64,000 bases of DNA, taken from NCBI GenBank assembly GCA_041395105.1, contig JAWLBB010000002.1, positions 558,001 through 622,000 on the forward strand, in the 5' to 3' direction. The DNA is from Opitutaceae bacterium (GTDB lineage Bacteria > Verrucomicrobiota > Verrucomicrobiia > Opitutales > Opitutaceae). Positions 24,622 through 33,345 of this stretch are shown piece after piece. Both the position numbers and the translations under genes were made by a program. The first letter of the stretch is position 1. Every line of letters begins with the position of its first letter. Under the pieces are notes generated by a model that saw nothing but the letters and a program-made list of their open reading frames with translations, searched no databases and was not told where the DNA came from.

Positions 24622-25011
24622 TCAACTGATGTTGACCAACGCCTGCCCCTCCTCAACGGCATCTCCCGGCTTGACCAGGATCTCGGAGACCCTGCCCGCG
24701 CCCAGCGCGGTGACCAAGGTGTTCATCTTCATTGCTTCGAGGACGACAACCGTGTCGCCCTCCTTGACTACGTCGCCAGCCTTTACCGAGATCGAGACAA
24801 CCTTTCCGGCCAGCGGGCTGACAACCGCTCCGGCCGCCGCGGAGACGGCCGGGCGGGCGGGCGGCGTCGATACCGGCGCCGAGACGGGCGCACTGGCAAT
24901 TCGGGCTCCCGCTCCGGATCCGGAGGAAGCCGGATGACCCTCATCATCGAGGGCTTCGACCATGACGTCGTAGGCCTTGCCGGCCACGGTAATACGCAGT
25001 TTTCGGATCAT
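24622..25011 (-). CDS. mmdC: Biotin carrier subunit of methylmalonyl-CoA decarboxylase
   Basis: A 129-residue protein with three parts: an N-terminal beta-hairpin domain (MIRKLRITVAGKAYDVMVEA), a flexible Ala/Pro/Ser linker (residues 28-60), and a biotinyl domain (61-129) with VVLEAMKMNTLV, Lys95 being the biotinylation site. The Pro/Ala linker before the biotin domain is typical of Na+ pump decarboxylases, where the carrier swings between the soluble carboxyltransferase and the membrane beta subunit. It sits between the mmdD and mmdB genes. Confidence 0.9.
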   Translation of the reverse strand: MIRKLRITVAGKAYDVMVEALDDEGHPASSGSGAGARIASAPVSAPVSTPPARPAVSAAAGAVVSPLAGKVVSISVKAGDVVKEGDTVVVLEAMKMNTLVTALGAGRVSEILVKPGDAVEEGQALVNIS

Positions 25012-25026
25012 AGCTTTTTCAGAAGA

Positions 25027-25398
25027 TTAGCGAATGGTATGGGAGCGATAGATGTCCTTGCGGCCCTCGGTTGACCAGGCCGATTGGCCTCCGCCGGAAC
25101 TGCTGTGAGGACTGATCGAGACGATCTGATGAGGTTGGCTGACAACCGTATCGATGGCCGCAGCAACGACGGCATACAATTCCGGATCCGTTTCTTCCTC
25201 CACCGAGGCAGTCGCGGGAACCGCGGCCTGAGCCTGGCGGCTCGCCGCCGATTTGAAGAACATGCCGATGAGCTCGAGGGCGATCCAGAGACCCGCCAGG
25301 GTGATCATGACGATCATGAAACCGACCAACTGGAAGTTCACGTCCTCCCAGAAACTGGTCTCGATGGATGCAAGGATCATAGGGGAAGCGAAGTTCAT
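25027..25398 (-). CDS. mmdD: OadG/MmdD-type membrane anchor subunit
   Basis: A 123-residue protein with one strong membrane helix (GFMIVMITLAGLWIALELIG, about residues 26-45), a linker, and a soluble C-terminal part with VEEETDPELYAVVAAAIDTV. That last motif is shared by OadG-like and MmdD delta subunits, whose tails bind the carboxyltransferase. It ends SAWSTEGRKDIYRSHTIR, the usual basic tail. Its ATG overlaps the mmdA stop codon (ATGA at 25395-25398), so translation is coupled. It anchors MmdA to the membrane pump. Confidence 0.82.
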   Translation of the reverse strand: MNFASPMILASIETSFWEDVNFQLVGFMIVMITLAGLWIALELIGMFFKSAASRQAQAAVPATASVEEETDPELYAVVAAAIDTVVSQPHQIVSISPHSSSGGGQSAWSTEGRKDIYRSHTIR

Positions 25399-26948
25399 AG
25401 CGGGATGTTTCCGTGTTTTTTTGGAGGACGGGTGATTCTCTTGGACAGGGTGTTGCGAAGGGCAAAGGCGACCACCCCACGGGTCCGGGAGGGTTCGATG
25501 ACATCATTGATCATAACCGAACGGGCCGCCTCGTAAGGCGAGGCGAATTTGTCGCGGTATTCATCCGCCAGGGACTTTTCGAGGGTTTCACGATCTTCGG
25601 CCGCATCGAGTTCGCGCTTGTAGAGAATCCGGACCGCCCCCTCCGCGCCCATCACCGCGATTTCGGCCGTCGGCCAGGCGAAAACCTGATCCGCGCCCAT
25701 ATCGCTGCTGCACATGGCGAGATAGGCGCCGCCGTAGGCCTTGCGCATGATCACGGTGATCTTGGGCACAGTGGCCGCCGCGTAGGCGAAGAGCATCTTG
25801 GCTCCATGCCGGATGATTCCGCCCCGTTCCTGGGCCACGCCCGGGAGAAAGCCGGGCACGTCCACCAGGGTGAGCAGCGGAATATTGAAGGCATTGCAGA
25901 AACGGATGAAGCGGGACGCCTTGTCCGAGGCGTCGATGTCGATCGTCCCGGCCTTTACCTTGGGCTGGTTGGCAATGATTCCAATCACGATTCCCTGGAT
26001 CCGGGCGAATCCGACGACGATATTGCGGGCAAAATCGCGGTGCACTTCGAAGAAATCGGCGTCGTCGACCAGACGCGCGATGATCTCGATCACATCCATC
26101 GGCGCCTTCGGATCCTCCGGGACCAGCTCGTTGAGTCCGGGATCCGGACTCATGTCGATTTGCGAAGGCAGGCGGTGCGGGGGATCCCCCAGATTGTTGG
26201 CGGGCAGAAACGAGAGCAGCTTGGCCGCCAGCGCGAGGGCATGCCGGTCATCCTCCGCCACAAAGTGAACGTTTCCGCTGATGGTGGCATGAGCCGCCGC
26301 GCTGCCGATCTCGTCCATCGTCGTGATCTGTCCGGTCGACGCCCGGATCACCTCCGGACCGCAGATGAACATGCTCGCGTTGGAGCGCGTCATGATGATG
26401 AAATCGGTCAGGGCGGGCGAATAGGCCGCGCCTCCGGCACAAGGACCCGCAATGATGGAAATCTGCGGGATCACCCCCGACAGCTGGACATTGCGGAAAA
26501 AGACCTGGCCGTAACCGGAAAGCGAAAAGCCCCCCTCCTGAATCCGGGCCCCGCCCGAATCATGGATCCCAACCAGGGGCATGCCCGCCTCCATGGCATA
26601 CTCCATCAGTGCACAGATCTTCTTGGAATGGATTTTCCCGAGAGCACCACCGCCGACCATGAAATCCTGGCTGTAGGCCGCCACGGGATTTCCGTGGATA
26701 TAGCCAACCCCGGTTACGACGCCATCGGAGGGCAAATCCTTGTCCCCCATTCCGAAATTGTGGCAATCATGCCCCGCCAGCAGCCCGCTCTCCAGGAAGG
26801 TCCCTTCCTGGAAAAACGACAGCAGTCTTTCCCGCGCACCCATCTGCCCCTTCTCATGACGGGCTTTGAGCTTCTTCTCCCCCCCCGAAGCCAACGCTTT
26901 CTGGCGACGGTCGCGGAACTCCTTCAGCAATTTCTCCGAAATCGGCAT
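25395..26948 (-). CDS. mmdA: Methylmalonyl-CoA decarboxylase carboxyltransferase (alpha) subunit
   Basis: A 517-residue carboxyltransferase with the same architecture as the pccB product at 6664-8199. Landmarks are SGGARIQEGGFSLSGYGQVF, GPCAGGAAYSPALTDFIIMT, DVPGFLPGVAQERGGIIRHG, RKAYGGAYLAMCSSDMGADQ and an identical C-terminus, PPKKHGNIPL. The downstream delta, carrier and beta subunit genes identify it as part of a Na+ pump. It transfers the carboxyl group of (S)-methylmalonyl-CoA to the biotin carrier, releasing propionyl-CoA. Biochemically it resembles PccB, so direction is set by the partner subunits. The epimerase gene lies 12 bases upstream. Confidence 0.88.
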   Translation of the reverse strand: MPISEKLLKEFRDRRQKALASGGEKKLKARHEKGQMGARERLLSFFQEGTFLESGLLAGHDCHNFGMGDKDLPSDGVVTGVGYIHGNPVAAYSQDFMVGGGALGKIHSKKICALMEYAMEAGMPLVGIHDSGGARIQEGGFSLSGYGQVFFRNVQLSGVIPQISIIAGPCAGGAAYSPALTDFIIMTRSNASMFICGPEVIRASTGQITTMDEIGSAAAHATISGNVHFVAEDDRHALALAAKLLSFLPANNLGDPPHRLPSQIDMSPDPGLNELVPEDPKAPMDVIEIIARLVDDADFFEVHRDFARNIVVGFARIQGIVIGIIANQPKVKAGTIDIDASDKASRFIRFCNAFNIPLLTLVDVPGFLPGVAQERGGIIRHGAKMLFAYAAATVPKITVIMRKAYGGAYLAMCSSDMGADQVFAWPTAEIAVMGAEGAVRILYKRELDAAEDRETLEKSLADEYRDKFASPYEAARSVMINDVIEPSRTRGVVAFALRNTLSKRITRPPKKHGNIPL

Positions 26949-26960
26949 AACGTGAACCCT

Positions 26961-27377
26961 TCAGGCGTGCGCGCCGGAGACCGGCGCACAAAACTCGGTC
27001 AGCACTCCAAAAGTGGATTTCGGATGAAGAAACGCAACCAGCTTTCCGCCGGCACCTTCAATTGGCACCTCGTGAATCAGGCGGACGCCGGCCCCGGCCG
27101 CCTGACGCAACTGGCCCGGCACATCTTCCACCGCAAAGGCCACGTGATGGATCCCTTCGCCGCTCTTCTCCAGAAACTTCGCCACCGGGCTGTCCTCCGA
27201 GGTGGGTTCGAGCAGCTCGATATGAGTCTCCCCAACCGAAAAGAACGCCGTTTTCACCTTTTGCGACGGCACTTCCTCAATCCGCTCGCAGGTCAATCCA
27301 AGCGCGGATTCATAATACTTCGATGTCGCCTCGATTGAGCGGACAGCGATTCCAAGATGGTCGATTTTCGTTATCAT
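26961..27377 (-). CDS. mce: Methylmalonyl-CoA epimerase
   Basis: A 138-residue vicinal-oxygen-chelate protein, normal length. The start at 27377 (MITKIDHLGIAVRSIEATSK) places the first metal-binding His in DHLGIAV. ETHIELLEP supplies the conserved Glu, GEGIHHVAFAVEDV the second His, and FLHPKSTFGVLTEF closes the second module with the C-terminal Glu. It interconverts (R)- and (S)-methylmalonyl-CoA, linking the mutase to the decarboxylase or carboxylase. It is first in the leftward mmd run and divergent from the mutase genes. Confidence 0.93.
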   Translation of the reverse strand: MITKIDHLGIAVRSIEATSKYYESALGLTCERIEEVPSQKVKTAFFSVGETHIELLEPTSEDSPVAKFLEKSGEGIHHVAFAVEDVPGQLRQAAGAGVRLIHEVPIEGAGGKLVAFLHPKSTFGVLTEFCAPVSGAHA

Positions 27378-27401
27378 GCAGAAATTCAGTCCAGAGTCAG
27401 C

Positions 27402-27431
27402 TATTAGCGTTGCTAATTGCCCGACCGTCAA
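27402..27431 (-). promoter_or_regulatory. Candidate promoter of the mce-mmd operon
   Basis: On the minus strand TTGACG (27431-27426) is followed after 18 bases by CTAATA (27407-27402), about 25 bases before the mce ATG. Spacing and sequence fit a sigma-70 promoter. The rest of the 243-base divergent gap must also hold the mutase promoter, which I could not place. Confidence 0.4.
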
Positions 27432-27620
27432 AGGCATTTCCATCCGAATTGGCCATCGACAACCGGGGAAAGTTGCTTTGGCTGCAGGAATGCGACGAAT
27501 CAGTGGTCATGGCGGGCATGTTATATGCGATCGGAGGCCTCTTCGTCTGCGCACATCTTGTCCTATGATGATTACTTCATGCGTAGCTCCGCTATGGTAA
27601 ACTCCGGACGCAACAAGACC

Positions 27621-29789
27621 ATGAAATTCGATCCAGATCCAGACACGACCGTCGCCGAGAGCCCCGAGTTGCGCGCGGACTTTCCCCCGAATTCCTACGA
27701 GGAATGGCGCCGGGCGGCGGAGTCCCTCCTCAAAGGCGCTCCTTTCGAAAAGGTTCTTCACAGCCGGACCTACGAGGGCATTGAGCTGCGCCCGATCTTC
27801 AACCCGGAGGATACCCGGGACCTGCCCCATCTCGGAGAAATGCCCGGATTCAGCGGTTATTCCCGGGGCTACCGCGCCCGTGGCTACCTGGATCACCCAT
27901 GGGAGATATCCCAGGAACTTCCCTGCAGCACACCCGAGGAGTTCAATCAGACCGCCCTCGGCGAGCTGGAGCGGGGACAGTCGGAACTGAACGTCCTCGT
28001 TGATCTGGCCACCCAGAACGGACGAGACCCCGACGATGCGCACATCGGAGAAGTGGGCGGCTGCGGGGTCTCCCTCGCCACCCTGGCCGACATGGAAACG
28101 GCCTTTTCCGGCATCAACCTGCCGATGATCTCCATCTACCTGCGCACCGGAGCCTTCGCCCTGCCGATGACTGCCCTTTTCCTCGCCTATGCAAGGAGAC
28201 GGGGCATCGATTACGCCGCCATCCGCGGATGCATTGAAATCGATCCGCTCGGCACCCTGGCCTGGAGAGGCAATCTGCCCGTTTCCCTCAATCTGGCCTA
28301 TCGTGATATGGTGGCAGTGACCCGTTTCGCGGAAGAACGTGCCCGGGGCCTCCAGACCATCACGGTCCAGGGGCACCCCTACCACGATGGAGGTGGCAGT
28401 GCGGTTCAGGAACTGGCCTGCGTCATTGCCACCGGGGCGGAATACATCCGCGAGATGCTCAAACGGGGTCTCACCATCGAGTCGATCGGGGCCCGGATGC
28501 GATTCAGCCTCTCGGTCGGCTCCCAATTCTTCATGGAGGTGGCCAAGTTGAGGGCAGTCCGCCTTCTCTGGTCACAGGTGATCGAGTCCTTCGGGGGCTC
28601 CCCCCAGGACGCCCGCCTCCATATCCACTGCCGCACCTCGATCCACAACAAGACCCTTCACGATCCCTTCGTGAATCTGTTGCGGACGACGACGGAGGCC
28701 TTCTCCGCCGTGATCGGCGGGACGGATGGGATGCATGTGGGCGCCTTCGACGAAACGTTCCGTGTTCCCGATCACTTCTCCCGCCGCCTGGCCCGCAATA
28801 TCCAGGTCATCCTCGCGGAGGAATGCGACCTCTCCAAGGTGACCGATCCGGCCGGTGGTTCCTGGTATGTGGAATGGCTGACCGATCAGGTGGCCCGGAA
28901 AGCCTGGTCCGAATTCCAGGAGATCGAGCGCGTCGGCGGCATGGCCCGGGCCCTTCGCGAGGGCATTCCCCAGAAAGCCATCGCCAGGACGGCGGCCGCC
29001 CGGGCCGAGGCCGTCGCCCGCCGTCGCGACGTCCTGGTCGGAACCAACCTCTATCCCGATGCCCAGGCCCGGCCCCTCGATCTGAAGCTTCCCGACTACG
29101 CCGCCATTCACCGTCGCCGCAGCCGCGAGGTGGAAAACTACCGGACCTCGGGCAGCGCCAACAACCACACCTCGGTTCTCTCCCGGTTGAACATCCTGCT
29201 GGAGAGCAAACCAAGCCACGCGCTCAATGCCGCGATCGACGCCGTCCTCAACGGAGCGACTGCGGGCGAGATTTCCCGGACCATCCGGGCGGGCGACGAG
29301 GACCATCCTTCCGCCCCAAGAGTCCGCATGCACCGGCTCGCCCAGGGCTATGAGCGACTCCGCGACGTCTGCGCCACTCACCGGGAAAAGCACGGACATG
29401 CCCCGAAGGTTTTCCAGGCCAATATCGGCCCCTCCCGGACCTATCGCGCCCGGGCCGACTGGACGACCGGTTTCTTCCAGAGCGGCGGATTCGAGGTCAT
29501 CGCCGATCGCGACTTCACCACGCCCGAGGAGGCAACCCGGGCCGCGGTCGAGTCCGGAGCCCGCATCGTCGTCATCACTTCGGTCGACGACACTTATGCG
29601 GAAACCGTGCCGGTTCTCGTGCCCTCCATCAAGCGGGCGATCGACCGGGCCACCGTCCTGGTCGCCGGCAGCCCCGGGGAAAACGGCGAACGCTGGGCCA
29701 CGATCGGAGTGGACGACTATATCAACGTGAAAGTGAACAACCAGGCCATGCTCGAACAACTTCTGATCAAACTGGGGGTGCTGGCATGA
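27621..29789 (+). CDS. mutA: Methylmalonyl-CoA mutase small (beta) subunit
   Basis: About 722 residues. ATG 27621 (MKFDPDPDTTVAESPELRAD) was chosen; ATG 27594 is an alternative nine residues longer. The N-terminal part is the mutase TIM barrel, for example PFEKVLHSRTYEGIELRPIF and VTDPAGGSWYVEWLTDQVAR. The C-terminal B12-fold domain lacks the cobalamin-binding DxHxxG motif, which is expected: in heterodimeric mutases the small subunit binds no cofactor. The pattern VFQANIGPSRTYRARADWTT matches MutA. It pairs with the large subunit downstream, to which it is translationally coupled by an ATGA overlap. Confidence 0.9.
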   Translation: MKFDPDPDTTVAESPELRADFPPNSYEEWRRAAESLLKGAPFEKVLHSRTYEGIELRPIFNPEDTRDLPHLGEMPGFSGYSRGYRARGYLDHPWEISQELPCSTPEEFNQTALGELERGQSELNVLVDLATQNGRDPDDAHIGEVGGCGVSLATLADMETAFSGINLPMISIYLRTGAFALPMTALFLAYARRRGIDYAAIRGCIEIDPLGTLAWRGNLPVSLNLAYRDMVAVTRFAEERARGLQTITVQGHPYHDGGGSAVQELACVIATGAEYIREMLKRGLTIESIGARMRFSLSVGSQFFMEVAKLRAVRLLWSQVIESFGGSPQDARLHIHCRTSIHNKTLHDPFVNLLRTTTEAFSAVIGGTDGMHVGAFDETFRVPDHFSRRLARNIQVILAEECDLSKVTDPAGGSWYVEWLTDQVARKAWSEFQEIERVGGMARALREGIPQKAIARTAAARAEAVARRRDVLVGTNLYPDAQARPLDLKLPDYAAIHRRRSREVENYRTSGSANNHTSVLSRLNILLESKPSHALNAAIDAVLNGATAGEISRTIRAGDEDHPSAPRVRMHRLAQGYERLRDVCATHREKHGHAPKVFQANIGPSRTYRARADWTTGFFQSGGFEVIADRDFTTPEEATRAAVESGARIVVITSVDDTYAETVPVLVPSIKRAIDRATVLVAGSPGENGERWATIGVDDYINVKVNNQAMLEQLLIKLGVLA

Positions 29790-31966
29790 AACCCCTGCCC
29801 GATTTCACCCGGATCGACTACCGGGGCGCGGTCCAGCAGCCGACCTACGATGAATGGCGCGCCAAGTTCGAGTCCGAAGTCGGTCGTTCACCGGAGGACG
29901 CCGTCTGGCAGACGATGGAGCAGATCGAGGTGAAGAACCTCTATACGGCCGACGACATCAGCGAGGCCGAGCACATCGGTTACACCGCGGGCATTCCTCC
30001 GTATCTGCGCGGCCCCTACGCCACCATGTATGTGACCCGGCCGTGGACGGTCCGCCAATATGCCGGATTCTCCACCGCCGAGGAGTCGAATGCCTTCTAC
30101 CGCCGCAACCTCGCGGCCGGCCAGAAGGGGCTTTCCGTGGCCTTCGACCTGGCCACCCACCGCGGTTATGATTCCGATCACCCCCGGGTCGTGGGAGACG
30201 TGGGCAAGGCCGGTGTGGCCATCGACTCCATTCTCGACATGGAGATCCTCTTCGACCGGATCCCGCTCGATCGGGTCTCCGTGTCCATGACGATGAACGG
30301 GGCGGTTCTTCCCATCCTCGCCTTCTATATCGTGGCCGCTCTCGAGCAGGGCGCCTCCCTGGACCAGCTGGCCGGCACCATCCAGAACGATATCCTGAAG
30401 GAATACATGGTCCGCAACACCTACATCTATCCGCCCCTCCCTTCGATGCGGATCATTGCGGACATTTTCGCCTTCACTTCGAAGGAGATGCCGAAGTTCA
30501 ATTCCATCTCCATTTCCGGTTACCATATGCAGGAGGCGGGAGCCACCGCCGACCTCGAGATGGCCTACACCCTGGCCGACGGACTCGAATACGCCCGAGC
30601 CGGACTTGCCGCCGGGATTGACATCGACGCCTTCGCACCCCGCCTCTCCTTCTTCTGGGCCCAGGGCAAGAATTACTTCATGGAAGTGGCCAAGATGCGG
30701 GCCGCCCGCGTGCTCTGGGCCAAGCTCATCAAGCAGTTCAATCCGAAGAACGCCAAGTCGCTCGCCCTGCGCACCCACTCCCAGACTTCGGGCTGGAGCC
30801 TGACCGAACAGGATCCCTACAACAATGTGGCCCGGACCTGCATCGAGGCGATGGCCGCGGCTCTCGGACACACCCAATCCCTCCATACCAACGCCCTCGA
30901 TGAAGCAATCGCCCTGCCGACTGACTTTTCCGCCCGGATCGCCCGCAACACCCAGCTCTACCTCCAGAACGAGACCGGCATCTGCAAGGTGATTGATCCG
31001 TGGGGCGGAAGCTATTATGTCGAAGCCCTGACCCGGGCCCTCATCGAGAAAGGGTGGGCCCATATTCGGGAAGTCGAGAAGCTTGGCGGGATGGCCAAGG
31101 CCATTGAGACCGGTCTGCCCAAGATGCGCATCGAAGAAGCCGCCGCCCGCCGGCAGGCCCGAATCGACAGCGGCCGGGAAACCATCGTCGGCGTCAATAA
31201 ATTCCGTCTCGAACAGGAGGATCCCATCGAAATCCTCGAGGTCGACAACTCCGCCGTCCGGGAATCCCAGGTCAAGCGCCTGGCCAGATTGCGCAACGAA
31301 CGCGACAATGCGGCCGTCCGCCGGAACCTCGACGCCCTGACCGACGCCGCCCGCACCGGGAAAGGGAATCTGCTCGCCCTGGCGATCGAAGCAGCCAGGA
31401 ATCGTGCTTCACTCGGAGAGATCTCCGACGCACTGGAAAAAGTCTACGGACGGCACAAAGCCACTATTCGATCCATCACCGGCGTCTATAGCCGAGAATT
31501 CGGAGAGGAGGGCCAGATCAAGGACATACAGCAAATGACCGATGCGTTCGCCGCCCGTGAAGGCCGGCGTCCCCGCATTCTCATCGCCAAGATGGGCCAG
31601 GATGGCCACGACCGGGGCGCCAAGGTGGTCGCGACCGCCTACGCCGATCTCGGATTCGATGTCGATATCGGACCCCTCTTCCAGACACCGGAAGAGACCG
31701 CCCGGCAGGCGGTTGAAAACGACGCCCATGTCATCGGGATGAGTTCCCTCGCCGCCGGTCACAAGACCCTCCTTCCCCAATTGATCGCCGAACTGAAGAA
31801 GCTCGGCCGCGAGGATATCATGGTCATCGTCGGCGGAGTCATCCCCTCCCAGGATTATGACTTCCTCCTCGAAAACGGTGCCGCCGCTATCTTCGGCCCG
31901 GGCACCGTCATCCCGACCGCGGCCCGCAAGATCCTTGAGGAACTGGAGAAGCGCCTGGAAGATTAG
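29786..31966 (+). CDS. mutB: Methylmalonyl-CoA mutase large (alpha) subunit
   Basis: A 726-residue catalytic subunit. The N-terminal barrel shows TMYVTRPWTVRQYAGFSTAE, with its CoA-channel and substrate residues, and LRTHSQTSGWSLTEQDPYNN. The C-terminal B12 domain begins near residue 590 and has KMGQDGHDRGAKV, His608 being the lower cobalt ligand, followed by GMSSLAAGH and IVGGVIPSQD. It isomerises succinyl-CoA and (R)-methylmalonyl-CoA using adenosylcobalamin. The gene overlaps mutA by four bases and is followed at 32142 by its chaperone gene meaB. Confidence 0.95.
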   Translation: MKPLPDFTRIDYRGAVQQPTYDEWRAKFESEVGRSPEDAVWQTMEQIEVKNLYTADDISEAEHIGYTAGIPPYLRGPYATMYVTRPWTVRQYAGFSTAEESNAFYRRNLAAGQKGLSVAFDLATHRGYDSDHPRVVGDVGKAGVAIDSILDMEILFDRIPLDRVSVSMTMNGAVLPILAFYIVAALEQGASLDQLAGTIQNDILKEYMVRNTYIYPPLPSMRIIADIFAFTSKEMPKFNSISISGYHMQEAGATADLEMAYTLADGLEYARAGLAAGIDIDAFAPRLSFFWAQGKNYFMEVAKMRAARVLWAKLIKQFNPKNAKSLALRTHSQTSGWSLTEQDPYNNVARTCIEAMAAALGHTQSLHTNALDEAIALPTDFSARIARNTQLYLQNETGICKVIDPWGGSYYVEALTRALIEKGWAHIREVEKLGGMAKAIETGLPKMRIEEAAARRQARIDSGRETIVGVNKFRLEQEDPIEILEVDNSAVRESQVKRLARLRNERDNAAVRRNLDALTDAARTGKGNLLALAIEAARNRASLGEISDALEKVYGRHKATIRSITGVYSREFGEEGQIKDIQQMTDAFAAREGRRPRILIAKMGQDGHDRGAKVVATAYADLGFDVDIGPLFQTPEETARQAVENDAHVIGMSSLAAGHKTLLPQLIAELKKLGREDIMVIVGGVIPSQDYDFLLENGAAAIFGPGTVIPTAARKILEELEKRLED

Positions 31967-32000
31967 GACGATTCTTCGGGAGATTGTTCTGAAATCCGGT

Positions 32001-32068
32001 TGATGTAGCCACTTCGCTGTGTCGAAGTGTCCATGCGACCTGCATGAAGGCCGACACAGCGGCGATGC
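32001..32068. repeat. TGTAG-type hairpin repeat, copy C
   Basis: TGTAGCCACTTCGCTGTGTC and CGACACAGCGGC are shared exactly with copy B at 8229-8299, 24 kb away; the bases between them differ. It fills most of the mutB-meaB gap. Confidence 0.65.
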
Positions 32069-32141
32069 CGCGCTTGCCCGGGTTCAGGTCCGCCGCGCTC
32101 CACGATGACGAATACGATACTGAAGTTCCTCCGAATTGACC

Positions 32142-33242
32142 ATGAAGCCTGATCCGACCCGTCCCGACTGGTCCCCGCCGGACGCTGGTCCGGAGTTCGC
32201 GGTCCGCATCGTGCCCCCTTCCGGACCCTCCGGATCGGCCAGTGGAGTGAGAACCAGGCGCCGCAAGCTCGCCACTGCCGACTATATCCGCGGGATCGAG
32301 TCGGGCGACCGCACCATCCTCGCCCGTGCGATCACCCTGGTCGAGAGCGATGCCCCGGGTCATTTCCATCAGGCCCAGGAGGTTCTCACCGCCATCATGC
32401 CCCGTACCGGCCGGGCTGTCCGCATCGGCATCACCGGAGTCCCCGGTGTCGGCAAGAGTACCTTCATCGAGGCATTCGGTCTTCATCTCTGCCGCTCCGG
32501 CCATCGGGTGGCCGTCCTGGCGATCGATCCCAGCAGTTCCCTCACCCGCGGGAGCATTCTCGGAGACAAGACGCGCATGGAATTTCTTTCGCGCGAACCG
32601 GATTGCTTCATCCGACCATCGCCGTCCAGCGGTCATCTCGGCGGAGTCACTCGCAAGAGCCGGGAAACCCTCCTTCTCTGTGAGGCCGCCGGCTTCGACG
32701 TCATCCTGATCGAAACGGTCGGGGTCGGCCAGAGCGAAGTCACCGTCCGCTCCATGGTGGACTTCTTCCTCCTCCTCGCCCTGACCGGAGCGGGCGACGA
32801 ACTGCAGGGCATCAAGAAAGGGGTCATCGAACTGGCCGATGCCATCGTCATCAACAAGGCGGACGGCGACAACAAGCAGAAGGCGGCCAACACCCGGCGC
32901 GAGTACGCCAACGCCCTCCACTACCTCCATCCGGCCACCGACGGCTGGACGACCCGGGCGACGACCTGTTCATCGTTGACCGGCGAAGGCATCGCCGAGG
33001 TCTGGACGATGATCGGGGAATTCCGGGAACGGGGACTCCGGTCCGGTGTATTTGAAAAGCGAAGACGGCACCAGCTCCTCGAATGGATGCGGACGCTGGT
33101 CACGGACGAACTGCAGTCGCGCTTCCTCCATCACCCTTCCGTTGCCGCCATCCGGGAGTCCCTGGAGAAGGAAGTGGCCGCCGGCACCCTTCCCGTCGCG
33201 ACCGCGGTCGAGAGACTGCTTGACGCCGCCTGGCCCCGGTAG
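32142..33242 (+). CDS. meaB: Methylmalonyl-CoA mutase-associated GTPase MeaB
   Basis: A 366-residue G3E-family GTPase. ATG 32142 is preferred over an in-frame TTG two codons upstream. Walker A GVPGVGKS is at residues 99-106. VLAIDPSSSLTRGSILGDKT is the MeaB/ArgK signature, IETVGVGQSEV marks switch II and NKADGDN gives base specificity. MeaB loads adenosylcobalamin onto the mutase and protects it from inactivation, so its position directly after mutAB fits. The N-terminal 40 residues are Pro-rich and less conserved. The C-terminal dimerisation helices are present (LQSRFLHHPSVAAIRESLEK). Confidence 0.93.
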   Translation: MKPDPTRPDWSPPDAGPEFAVRIVPPSGPSGSASGVRTRRRKLATADYIRGIESGDRTILARAITLVESDAPGHFHQAQEVLTAIMPRTGRAVRIGITGVPGVGKSTFIEAFGLHLCRSGHRVAVLAIDPSSSLTRGSILGDKTRMEFLSREPDCFIRPSPSSGHLGGVTRKSRETLLLCEAAGFDVILIETVGVGQSEVTVRSMVDFFLLLALTGAGDELQGIKKGVIELADAIVINKADGDNKQKAANTRREYANALHYLHPATDGWTTRATTCSSLTGEGIAEVWTMIGEFRERGLRSGVFEKRRRHQLLEWMRTLVTDELQSRFLHHPSVAAIRESLEKEVAAGTLPVATAVERLLDAAWPR

Positions 33243-33345
33243 GCTGCATCACGCCCCGAAAACTGGCGCGTGAGTTGCACGTCGCACCCGCTCCAACGTG
33301 CTTAGCCGGGTGCTCCATTTCAGGTGGCACCAAACCGGATCCTGC

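Noticed and set aside
25413..27338. 641-codon plus-strand frame opposite mmdA and mce
   Set aside because: Both minus-strand genes show full family signatures and operon overlaps; the plus-strand product is His/Arg/Gly-rich without motifs.
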